Virus record (IMG/VR): IMGVR_UViG_3300037137_001990
Span: 1-24,920 of that record
DNA from: a virus
Direction: 5' to 3' (one strand)
Length of the DNA stretch: 24,920 nt
In this document: one piece after another, positions 1-6,586 of the stretch
Layout of the letters: every line of letters starts with the position of its first letter
How positions within the stretch are numbered: the stretch's first letter is position 1
The notes under the pieces: generated by a model
Databases searched by the model: none
Seen by the model: the letters and a program-made list of their open reading frames with translations, nothing else
What the model was told of the DNA's origin: nothing
Program-made: the position numbers and the translations under genes

Positions 1-582
1 TCGGTACATTCCGAACTTGGCGAAATTGGGTCCCGCGGTTTTGTTTTTGTTGGCCCCAACCCTGGACCAGTTTGCTATCTTGGTTCCCTTCTCGTTGAAA
101 ACCTGAACAGTAGTTTTCCCTAACGAAGATGGGGAGCCATAGACCGAGAGGACGACGTGGTGAGGAACTCCGTAGGGGATCCTCATTCTCCCGATTTCGT
201 ACCTCTTCACTGCGTTCCCCACCATCGCATAGAGTTCTGCTTCTGTGGGAAACGGTCTGAACCCAACGGCGTTGGTTGGGGAGTAGCCTTGGTTTTCCCC
301 TTCCCCCTTTGGCAACTCTGGGGTCTGGATGAAATACCGGTAAAGACCGGCGGATTCCGCCGTTTGCTTCGGGATGCTGAAGCCAATGGAGAGTCTGAAT
401 TTCGCGGGGAAGGGGGTCTTCAAACTCTTCTCAGCCCGAAATCCCGTACCCTCCATTGAGGCGATGAGGATTTTTCCTGGGGGATCAGATTCCTCAATGT
501 CAACAACTTCGAGTTCGGCATGGGGAGATATTTCCTCTGCCCCCAGCCAATCCTCTCCTGCTTTCCACTCTAACTTTTGCAT
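1..582 (-). CDS. Partial protein, possibly polysaccharide-lyase-like (C-terminus beyond window)
   Basis: The reading frame starts at ATG 582 (MQKLEWKAGEDW) behind an AAAGG site 8 bases upstream and stays open for 194 codons to the window edge, so the C-terminus is missing. There is no signal peptide or membrane segment. The segment around residues 140-194 reads VPHHVVLSVYG, then a V-x-V-F-N stretch, and ends KFGMYR. This resembles the end of the jelly-roll fold in heparin-lyase-like polysaccharide lyases, where a ligand-facing strand ends in K-F-G-x-Y-R. If right, it could act on host capsule or cell-surface glycan, but no catalytic residues can be assigned. It is the last gene visible in the replication arm, 14 bases after the DNA ligase, an odd place for a glycan enzyme. 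It could equally be an unrelated beta-sandwich protein. The ORF itself is convincing; the function is a guess. Confidence 0.6.
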   Translation of the reverse strand, partial: MQKLEWKAGEDWLGAEEISPHAELEVVDIEESDPPGKILIASMEGTGFRAEKSLKTPFPAKFRLSIGFSIPKQTAESAGLYRYFIQTPELPKGEGENQGYSPTNAVGFRPFPTEAELYAMVGNAVKRYEIGRMRIPYGVPHHVVLSVYGSPSSLGKTTVQVFNEKGTKIANWSRVGANKNKTAGPNFAKFGMYR

Positions 583-596
583 TGCTTGTGCCTTTC

Positions 597-1838
597 TTAT
601 GAGAGGTCATGTCTGAAACGAAGGAATCGTGGGAATCTCATTGCGCCGTTTGGAGTTAGAGATTGATAGGCAATTTCAACCTTTACACCTCCTCTAACTT
701 GGCTTCTGAGTTTCCAGATTTCCTTTCGTTCCAGGTCAGAAAACCCTGTTCCAACTCTGGTCTCGACAGATTTGTGCTTGATGATTAGAGCACCAAGGGA
801 ATCTGCGTATTTGCCTTTCCCCTCGACCAATCCAACCACAGCGCATTCAAGGGTCTGGGTTAGTTTGATCTTTACCCAGGCTGAAGAACGTCTGTAAGGA
901 TAGGCAATGTTGTTTTTGGCGACTATCCCTTCAAACCCCTCTCTCACTTTTTCTCTGTAATACTGTTCCAAGCAGTCCTCATCGGTAATCACTTCATGAG
1001 GAGAGAGCCTGATGGGTGTACTCCCAATTGTGACTCCTGATTTGTAGAGAGCATCTTGGAGGTGCTTCACTCTGTCGATGGTTGGTGATTGGCTTGGGGC
1101 TTGGCCTGGGGAAAGAGGGTAGAAGTAATCAAACACAACGAAAATGGCCAGTTCATCGCTCCTCTTCGTAGTGTGTGCTCGTCCAGCAACCTTGAAGAAG
1201 TCACCAGAGGCATCCAGGATTTCCCCGTCCAACCACATGGGTATTCGTATATGAGCCAGCGCCTTTTGGATGCCTTGGAACCCAGAGATCAGCCTGTGGG
1301 ACCGAGAGTACAACCCGAGGAATTGGTTGGATGTTTCGGAAAAACGAGCGATCGCTCTGACCCCATCATACTTTGGTTGGGCCAACACAGGGTACCGGAG
1401 TGTCTTGGTGTTGGCTGTGCAAAGACCAATTCCTTTTCCTGGGTTAACAAAGGTAGATCCAAGGAGAGGCTCAAGCAAACTAACCCCTACCCCGCATCGA
1501 AGGTCTTTTGTAATCAGCCTTTGAAGGATCCACCTTGCGGGCTTGAACTTTTCGTCAGTGAGGAGAATGAGGGCTGCCTCGTGTTTTGGGGTAGTAGTAA
1601 AAACTGCCCACACTTTCTCATAGTTATCTTCAAACCAAGTGCTACCAGAGACTGGGAGAATGTTGGTGGTCTGAACTTTTACCCCGAAGCGGTTGTAGGG
1701 TGAAAGGAACTGATGGAAAAACCCTACAAACCATGGTAGATCTTCAAACAGGTGTTTGAGAATCAACCTCTTCACTACAACAGAGTTGTCTGATGAGAGA
1801 CGTAGAAATGCTTTAGCAATTTTACCTTCTGGCTCCAT
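597..1838 (-). CDS. ATP-dependent DNA ligase
   Basis: This 413-aa protein seals nicks in duplex DNA using ATP through a ligase-AMP intermediate. The nucleotidyltransferase motifs appear in order: motif I K-Y-D-G-V-R with the adenylated lysine at K156, motif III LDGEIL, motif IIIa VFDYFYP, motif IV EGIVAKN and motif V WVKIKL. A C-terminal OB-fold-like region follows (AVVGLVEGKGKY, then VKVEIAYQSLTPNGAMRFP). An N-terminal extension of about 140 residues resembles the DNA-binding domain of larger phage ligases, so it is longer than the roughly 360-aa T7 type. The start is ATG 1838 with AAGGAG 9 bases upstream. It closes the replication and repair operon and would join Okazaki fragments and recombination intermediates made by the neighbouring polymerase and nucleases. 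The assignment is secure. Confidence 0.96.
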   Translation of the reverse strand: MEPEGKIAKAFLRLSSDNSVVVKRLILKHLFEDLPWFVGFFHQFLSPYNRFGVKVQTTNILPVSGSTWFEDNYEKVWAVFTTTPKHEAALILLTDEKFKPARWILQRLITKDLRCGVGVSLLEPLLGSTFVNPGKGIGLCTANTKTLRYPVLAQPKYDGVRAIARFSETSNQFLGLYSRSHRLISGFQGIQKALAHIRIPMWLDGEILDASGDFFKVAGRAHTTKRSDELAIFVVFDYFYPLSPGQAPSQSPTIDRVKHLQDALYKSGVTIGSTPIRLSPHEVITDEDCLEQYYREKVREGFEGIVAKNNIAYPYRRSSAWVKIKLTQTLECAVVGLVEGKGKYADSLGALIIKHKSVETRVGTGFSDLERKEIWKLRSQVRGGVKVEIAYQSLTPNGAMRFPRFLRFRHDLS

Positions 1839-1951
1839 CTTGTGTTACTCCTTTTTGTTCCTGCTTTCGGGTTCTTGTGTTGCCAAACACCGGCAGGCAA
1901 TGAGGCGTGCTAGTTTTCCGTGTGTATGAGTATACTCCAGTTCGCGTCTGA

Positions 1952-2203
1952 TTACCGTCGGTAATACCCAACATCGTAAGTTGAGTCAAACATATCCGGT
2001 TGAATCACTTTACAGCGATGAAAAGAGGGACCTGTGGGAGGCTCAGGGTTGCAGTCTTTTCTTAACAAATAAGCCTGCAAGACTCTCTGTCTATCTGCCA
2101 ATCCGAAATCTTTTGACCTAAACCAAAAGAGCGATCCTCCTCCCTTGTCAATGTAGGCCCGCATAGCAGCGGCTTGTTGGATTACTTCAGCGTCGGTCAA
2201 CAT
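1952..2203 (-). CDS. Hypothetical 83-aa protein
   Basis: This small protein starts at ATG 2203, overlapping the last 7 bases of the upstream AAA ATPase gene, which suggests coupled translation. The N-terminal half is predicted helical (LTDAEVIQQAAAMRAYI), followed by a glycine-rich turn (DKGGGSLFWFRSKD) and a second helix (ADRQRVLQAYLLRK). The C-terminal 30 residues are polar and probably disordered. There is no signal peptide, membrane segment or cysteine cluster. I do not recognise a family. Its place between a helicase-like ATPase and DNA ligase suggests an accessory role in replication, by context only. It ends 113 bases before the ligase start, the longest non-coding gap in this arm. Confidence 0.7.
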   Translation of the reverse strand: MLTDAEVIQQAAAMRAYIDKGGGSLFWFRSKDFGLADRQRVLQAYLLRKDCNPEPPTGPSFHRCKVIQPDMFDSTYDVGYYRR

Positions 2204-3549
2204 GGTGAGAGTAACTCTCCTTTTGATGGTTTTCGAGAACGAGCAGCAAACACTCGCTCCCGGTTTTTCAGAATCCCAGATAATTGGGTTTGAGTCATCT
2301 CGATAGGTTGGTCAAACAACCCCAACCTTTTTATCCTATTCAACATGGCCTCCTTGAAAAAATAGTAGGTTCCTCTCCTGCCTTTGCTGCCAGTGTACTC
2401 TGCTTGGAGAACACCGTTGAGATACAGGTCAGTGACTACTTGGTTAGTGGTGCTCCAACCGAGACGAGTGATGGGAAGAAGTTCTTTCAATGTTAGGAGT
2501 TGAATTCCCCCTTTGTCTTCTTGCTCTCTCTGAAGGAAATACAAACACTGAAGAACCCAAGCAACCACAGCCGGTAGTGTGTCCCTCAACAAGCGAGCCC
2601 CACCAAATTTCCACGCCTCTTCATTCACCTCACTGATCCCATTCAAAAGACAATACCCAACAACGGCTTGAGCCAACTGCGTTACAAGGCGAGTTCCAAC
2701 TTCGGGATTAGGGCATGAGGCGATGGCTTGGCTGGAATGCTCTCTTAAGACATGAGAGCGGCACGCTGCTATCAAATCTGCTCCACTGATAATTCGTTTC
2801 TTAAATTCAGTTGGCCAAACAACACTGGAAATTGAAATCCTGGGGATAGAGTTGATGAAGTCTCGAACGGCTGCTTTCAGGTCAGCCAGTTTCCTCTCGT
2901 TGTCTCCAGTGAACATGTTGTCAAAGGCGGCCATTGTGATTTTCCGACGATGGAGAGTGAGTTCTCTTCTGGTAATGAAACGTTCCCCCAATTGGGAAGT
3001 CACACTATGGAACCCGTCGATGATTGGGGTAACAGCGAGGAGCATGTTGAAATGAGCAACGTACTCTTTGAGACCGATGTTTCCGAGATGTCGAGAAGCC
3101 TTCCCATCAAAGATGTCGCGGAGTTGGCCAACGACAGAATCACGCTCCTCCCTTGGGCCTTGCAAAATGCAAGTAAAGTCTTTTACAATTAGGACCTTTG
3201 AATCCAACATGTTTAAGAGAGACGGATCATAGTCTGGTCTGGCATCTGAGCGGAAACCGCTGATGAGACTATTTTTGGTAAGCCTACTGAGGAATACAGA
3301 ACCATCCCACAAATCTAATAAACAAATGTGGGCTGTTTTCCCGCTACCTGGTGCTCCAATCAACTGACACCAAAGAGGGTTCTGTGATTTCCAGTGGATG
3401 GAGATAGCAGGGAGAAGCACAAAATCAAGGATAGAGGCTTCGGCTTCGTTCGGGTAGTAGAAGCAAGAAGAGGCTTGGAGTTTGATGTTGCTGAACATGG
3501 TGCGAATTACCCGTTGCCCCCGGGAATTCCATGGAATCGGGTTAGGCAT
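2197..3549 (-). CDS. P-loop AAA-type ATPase, probable replication or recombination helicase-like protein
   Basis: The 450-aa product has a clear Walker A, GAPGSGKT (residues 65-72), and a Walker B-like strand VLIVKDF ending at D124. A segment LRDIFDGKASR and an arginine-finger-like LGERFITRR follow. From memory, this order matches a phage and plasmid AAA ATPase family with a K-D-F-T Walker B, close to helicase domains but without a well-established activity. The C-terminal third holds a region reading LTLKELLPITRLGWSTTNQVVTDLYLNGVL, which looks like a winged-helix DNA-binding domain. The start is ATG 3549 with GGAG 9 bases upstream; a TTG five codons earlier overlaps that site and is less likely. 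It sits between the ssDNA-binding protein and ligase, and it is the only helicase candidate in the window. No primase domain is visible. Confidence 0.8.
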   Translation of the reverse strand: MPNPIPWNSRGQRVIRTMFSNIKLQASSCFYYPNEAEASILDFVLLPAISIHWKSQNPLWCQLIGAPGSGKTAHICLLDLWDGSVFLSRLTKNSLISGFRSDARPDYDPSLLNMLDSKVLIVKDFTCILQGPREERDSVVGQLRDIFDGKASRHLGNIGLKEYVAHFNMLLAVTPIIDGFHSVTSQLGERFITRRELTLHRRKITMAAFDNMFTGDNERKLADLKAAVRDFINSIPRISISSVVWPTEFKKRIISGADLIAACRSHVLREHSSQAIASCPNPEVGTRLVTQLAQAVVGYCLLNGISEVNEEAWKFGGARLLRDTLPAVVAWVLQCLYFLQREQEDKGGIQLLTLKELLPITRLGWSTTNQVVTDLYLNGVLQAEYTGSKGRRGTYYFFKEAMLNRIKRLGLFDQPIEMTQTQLSGILKNRERVFAARSRKPSKGELLSPC

Positions 3550-3615
3550 AAGGAAGCACTCCAAGTTGGGGGACTGCAGGTTGGCTACAGCCCCCCAAAC
3601 GATTGTGGGTAGAAA

Positions 3616-4245
3616 CTACCGTTTCCTGGGAGAAGCCCCTTTGCGGGAGGCTGCGCTGGCAGTGCGCTTTTTCGGTTTCTCCTCTTCCTCCTCCTCCTCC
3701 TCTTCTTCTTCCTCCTCTTCCTCTTCCTCCTCTTCGTCCTCGTCTTTCTTCTTCGAGGACTTTGCCGGCTTGTTCTCCTCCCCCTCCTCCTCTTCTTCCT
3801 CATCATCCTCGTCGACGTCGATGAGGCTGTTGATGTAGACGTTTTGGGAAACTCCGTCGGCACCGGTCTTGACCGTAACTTCGCAAGCCAAGCCTTGTGC
3901 GTCTTCCATCGCCTGTGGGATGCCGTCAGCAGATTCGCAATCGATCTCGAGCCGCTCAAACGCCGTCTTGAGCCATCCCAATTGGGTACCGAGGGCGGCT
4001 TCGTCAGCGGCTTGCAACCCGAATGAGGTGAACAACTGTCTCCCAGCCGATTCCCCGCTGAGAATCTTGAGGAAGAACGAGGCTTGGAGACGATTGTTCT
4101 TGCTGGTGTTGACGATTGCCTTGGTGATGCGGGTCTGGTATCTTCCGTCGGGAACGGGAGTGAATCCAGAACCACGGGATTCAGCAGACCTCCATGCTTC
4201 CTTGAGCCCTGAGAGTGCTGCCTTTGCGTTTGTCTTCTGTGCCAT
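3616..4245 (-). CDS. DUF669-like ssDNA-binding protein with long acidic tail
   Basis: This 209-aa protein begins MAQKTNAKAAL at ATG 4245, with AAGGAG 10 bases upstream; in-frame codons further upstream lack a site. Residues of about 25-110 (FTPVPDGRYQTRITKAIV, LQASFFLKILSGESAGRQLF) match the OB-fold-like pattern of phage DUF669 proteins, often encoded beside Sak4-type annealing ATPases and thought to act as single-strand-binding proteins. A first acidic patch follows SLIDVDEDD. Then come KKKDED and an uninterrupted run of 19 Glu (171-189), followed by a basic end (KPKKR to PRKR). Bacterial SSBs use short acidic tips to recruit partners; a 19-Glu run capped by basic residues is unusual. The neighbours are a Sak4-like ATPase upstream and an AAA ATPase downstream. 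The family call is likely but rests on pattern memory. Confidence 0.72.
   Translation of the reverse strand: MAQKTNAKAALSGLKEAWRSAESRGSGFTPVPDGRYQTRITKAIVNTSKNNRLQASFFLKILSGESAGRQLFTSFGLQAADEAALGTQLGWLKTAFERLEIDCESADGIPQAMEDAQGLACEVTVKTGADGVSQNVYINSLIDVDEDDEEEEEEGEENKPAKSSKKKDEDEEEEEEEEEEEEEEEEEEEKPKKRTASAASRKGASPRKR
3676..3735. repeat. 60-bp uninterrupted homopyrimidine/homopurine tract
   Basis: The plus strand is pure C/T for 60 bases, mainly repeats of CTC and TTC, so the coding strand is pure A/G. It encodes the last 18-19 glutamates of the ssDNA-binding protein tail plus one lysine codon. GAA and GAG codons are interspersed, so it is an irregular trinucleotide repeat rather than a perfect microsatellite. 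A second tract of nearly 30 pyrimidines lies close by, starting near 3775. Such tracts can slip during replication, and some adopt triplex structures. Confidence 0.9.
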
Positions 4246-4326
4246 TGGAACGATTCTCCTTGATGTTGGTGTGCCCATAAATGGGCCTGGTGGTCCTACG
4301 ATCAATCTGTCAATTTTTGTGGACGA

Positions 4327-5112
4327 TTACTCAGAGACCTCCTTTCTTTTCCCTCTGACGGCCCCCTGGAGAGCCGCATAGAACTCCTCGTAGTTGAGAG
4401 GAATTCGAGCCGGTAGTAGCCCAGTTCTATCCCCTGCCTCAAGATTCTCCCGGGCCTTGGTAATGATATACCGGCGTTCTTGGAAAGTCTTGTCCTGTTT
4501 GTTCCTCACCGCAACGGTGACCACAGGGAAAATGAAGTCTACAACGGCGTTGATGAGACGGTATGCCGTTTTTGGGAGAGCAGGTTCGGTCTTGGTGATT
4601 TGGATTGACCGAGAGATAATCTCTCGCTCGACTTGGTGAGCCACAAACGTGATTCCACACCCGAGAGATATCAATCTGGTAATCCAATGATGCCACTCGT
4701 CATAAGTGGCTTCCCACCCTTTCCCCCATTCTGCGTCAGAAGGGTGCTCGAACCCTTTGGTGGTGCACACATAGGTGAAACAGAATTTGTAGAGGTTATC
4801 GACTGTGTCTACTACAAACATCTTCACTTTGTGTTTATCGGTCCCGTGTTTCTCGAACGCAATCACGAGGCCTTGGAAATCCTCCCACCTCTTGATTACT
4901 GTCTTGCGTACTTTCAGAAACTTCAATCCTGGCTCTGTCTCCAGAAAGTAAGCCCCACTGAACTTGGACATGAGTTCAGACTTTCCGATCTTTGGCCTGC
5001 CATACAACAGGATCAAGAAGTCCTCCACCTTCGCTGTGGCCGTAGGGGAATCAGAAATCAAAACCTCTGTCGGTTCAGTCGCTGCTTGCCTTTTCTTCGA
5101 TAAGATCCTCAT
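4327..5112 (-). CDS. Sak4-like RecA-fold ATPase (single-strand annealing or recombination)
   Basis: The 261-aa product has Walker A GRPKIGKS (residues 38-45) at the end of a strand LILLYG, and Walker B MFVVDTVD with D102. A later strand GCGITFVAHQVE resembles the sensor or motif 3 position of RecA-like proteins. This layout fits the phage AAA_24/Sak4 family of short RecA-fold proteins that promote single-strand annealing with a phage SSB. The C-terminus is very basic (AVRGKRKEVSE). I chose ATG 5112 because AAGGAG lies 7 bases upstream; an in-frame TTG at 5136 would start upstream of that site. The gene overlaps the nuclease gene by 38 bases and is followed by the DUF669-like gene, the classical Sak4 partner. 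Together with the exonuclease it forms a phage recombination set. Confidence 0.85.
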   Translation of the reverse strand: MRILSKKRQAATEPTEVLISDSPTATAKVEDFLILLYGRPKIGKSELMSKFSGAYFLETEPGLKFLKVRKTVIKRWEDFQGLVIAFEKHGTDKHKVKMFVVDTVDNLYKFCFTYVCTTKGFEHPSDAEWGKGWEATYDEWHHWITRLISLGCGITFVAHQVEREIISRSIQITKTEPALPKTAYRLINAVVDFIFPVVTVAVRNKQDKTFQERRYIITKARENLEAGDRTGLLPARIPLNYEEFYAALQGAVRGKRKEVSE

Positions 5113-6079
5113 AAACCATCTCCTTTCTTTGCCCAAACATTTTCAACTCCCCAAGAGTTTCTCCGTATCGGCACAGTCGATAGAAGGGGCACTGCTTGTT
5201 GTAGTTGAAGCATGCCCTGGAGTTTCTGTACCAATGGTCAGCGTCCCGGATTTCTTCATCATCCAAAACCTCATGGTACATAAACATCTCATCGACGATT
5301 AGAGCCAAGTCGTTGAGGGTCCTCGTTTCTGCTCTCTTATCAAACAAAACCTCCTCCCTGAAGAAATATGATTCTGGTCTATCGAGCATGACTTGAACAA
5401 GGCGCTCGTGAAATTCGAGTTTGGTTTCGTTTTGCTTGATGCGAATGCGGGGCTTCACGCAAACATTATACCAGATACTGTGGAGAGGTTCTCCTAAACA
5501 CCGACTAACAATGGCCGGGTAAATACAAATCTGGAAATCCATCGGCAACCTGTCGATACTGGATTGGTAGAGTGCAGACCCTGTCTTATGCTCATGACAC
5601 ACCCACACCTTTCTCGACCCTCTCACAAAGCCCTTCGTCAGCAAATCAACAACTGCTACGAGAGGAACTTTGTGAACCCCAGTATCAAAGATGATTTTGA
5701 AGGGTTGCTCGACAAGAGTATCCTTCACGCCTTTTTGATCTCTCTTGTAGAAGACCATATAGGCGTTAAGCATAGACATGACGAGAACTTGGTAATACTC
5801 CAGGTCAGCGGGATTTACTAATTTGGTAGAAACGTCCTTGAGCAAGAGGTCTATGTATGCCTCCGCTGCTTCAAGGACATCTCCCGGCTTGGTCCCCGAA
5901 TAAAACAACGACAATCCTTTGTGGAATACCCCCCCCACAAAGAAGTCGTTATGGAAACTGATGGGAGAGAGTCTACGGATATATGTCCAGTAATACTTTC
6001 TCCTACACTCGATGAAGGTTTGCGCTCGGCTTACAGAGATCTGCCTGATGTCGGTGAGGGGAATAGACGCTTTGCCCAT
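5075..6079 (-). CDS. Cas4/AddB-like PD-(D/E)XK nuclease with Fe-S cluster
   Basis: This 334-aa protein fits the RecB-like nuclease superfamily. Motifs in order are an N-terminal QTFIECRRKYYW containing C25, an early histidine in GGVFHKGLSLF, the metal-binding Asp in AVVDLLTK, the E-x-K pair in CHEHKTG, and a helix MDFQICIYP carrying the Q/Y motif. Three further cysteines near the C-terminus (CFNYNKQCPFYRLC) complete the one-plus-three cysteine pattern of Cas4 and AddB 4Fe-4S clusters. Such enzymes resect DNA ends to give single strands for annealing. ATG 6079 is preceded by AGGAGG at 9 bases, a strong site. It overlaps the ERCC4 gene by 49 bases and the Sak4-like gene by 38, consistent with one tightly coupled operon. 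It is not evidence for a CRISPR system; no cas1, cas2 or array is present. Confidence 0.88.
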   Translation of the reverse strand: MGKASIPLTDIRQISVSRAQTFIECRRKYYWTYIRRLSPISFHNDFFVGGVFHKGLSLFYSGTKPGDVLEAAEAYIDLLLKDVSTKLVNPADLEYYQVLVMSMLNAYMVFYKRDQKGVKDTLVEQPFKIIFDTGVHKVPLVAVVDLLTKGFVRGSRKVWVCHEHKTGSALYQSSIDRLPMDFQICIYPAIVSRCLGEPLHSIWYNVCVKPRIRIKQNETKLEFHERLVQVMLDRPESYFFREEVLFDKRAETRTLNDLALIVDEMFMYHEVLDDEEIRDADHWYRNSRACFNYNKQCPFYRLCRYGETLGELKMFGQRKEMVYEDLIEEKASSD

Positions 6080-6564
6080 TGGTGTAATCCTCCTGTTGGA
6101 AATTCGAATAGACGTTTCTCTTTCCTCAAAGCAAGAATCTGGTCGAAGAGATTGACAATCAGTTGCTTACCGAATACCCCGCTTCCAACTGAGATGATAG
6201 GAATTCCGTACTCAAGGGTGATGGTGACGAATGTGTTGGAGGCGAGGATTACTGAGTTTTGGGGACCATACGATTTCGTCCACATCATCGACGAGACATC
6301 ATCACACACAACAAGAAAACGGATTGGAAATGCTTGCATCCGTTTGAGAAGGGCATTGAAGGCGATTCGTCTTTTACGACTACTGACATTCATGGCTATC
6401 TCCTCCCAAGACGCCTTTCTCTCAATGCACAAAATCTTCTCTAACCCTCTGATCGTATAGTCGCCCGTAGCAAGACGCCTATGGACAACATCGTAACGAT
6501 CGTGTGGAAACCTCCATGGCTTTTTCTCTCTGTCGTCACAAATAACCGTGCTCTTTGCGGTCAT
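6031..6564 (-). CDS. ERCC4-type (XPF-fold) structure-specific nuclease
   Basis: At 177 aa this is a stand-alone nuclease domain. The N-terminus STVICDDREKKPWRF gives the first acidic cluster (D10, D11). GDYTI places the metal-binding D35, and IERKA supplies E48, R49 and K50 of the ERK motif. Helices rich in Lys/Arg follow, then a strand IRFLVVCDD. XPF/Mus81-type domains cut branched or flapped DNA near junctions. In the family the motif reads ERKx3D; here the last position is Glu (E54), a conservative change. There is no helix-hairpin-helix domain, which is usual for the compact phage versions. The start ATG 6564 has GAGGA immediately upstream and a second GAGGA at -14. Lying between DNA polymerase and the Cas4-like exonuclease, it probably processes replication or recombination branches. 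Confidence 0.86.
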   Translation of the reverse strand: MTAKSTVICDDREKKPWRFPHDRYDVVHRRLATGDYTIRGLEKILCIERKASWEEIAMNVSSRKRRIAFNALLKRMQAFPIRFLVVCDDVSSMMWTKSYGPQNSVILASNTFVTITLEYGIPIISVGSGVFGKQLIVNLFDQILALRKEKRLFEFPTGGLHQWAKRLFPSPTSGRSL

Positions 6565-6586
6565 TCCTCAGGTCCTCGTTGAGAGG

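Noticed and set aside
1929-1934. TATACT (-10-like) on the minus strand in the 113-base gap before DNA ligase
   Set aside because: No matching -35 element at suitable spacing; could be chance in a phage with an unknown host.
3585-4175. 196-codon minus-strand frame rich in Arg/Lys overlapping the ssDNA-binding gene
   Set aside because: The basic run is the same purine tract read in another frame; the DUF669-like frame has the ribosome site and family pattern.
4308-4313. Perfect TTGACA (-35-like) on the minus strand upstream of the ssDNA-binding gene
   Set aside because: No -10-like hexamer at 16-18 bases and the host sigma factor is unknown. A small GCCCAT/ATGGGC hairpin nearby is too short to interpret.
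157-5302. Plus-strand reading frames up to about 200 codons, e.g. 1089-1703, 4633-5103
   Set aside because: All lie antisense to well-supported minus-strand genes, lack recognisable domains and have low-complexity or proline/serine-rich composition from reading the opposite strand.
5075-6079. Cas4-like nuclease as part of a CRISPR system
   Set aside because: No cas1, cas2, effector or repeat array is present; the gene is beside Sak4-like and SSB genes as in phage recombination modules.
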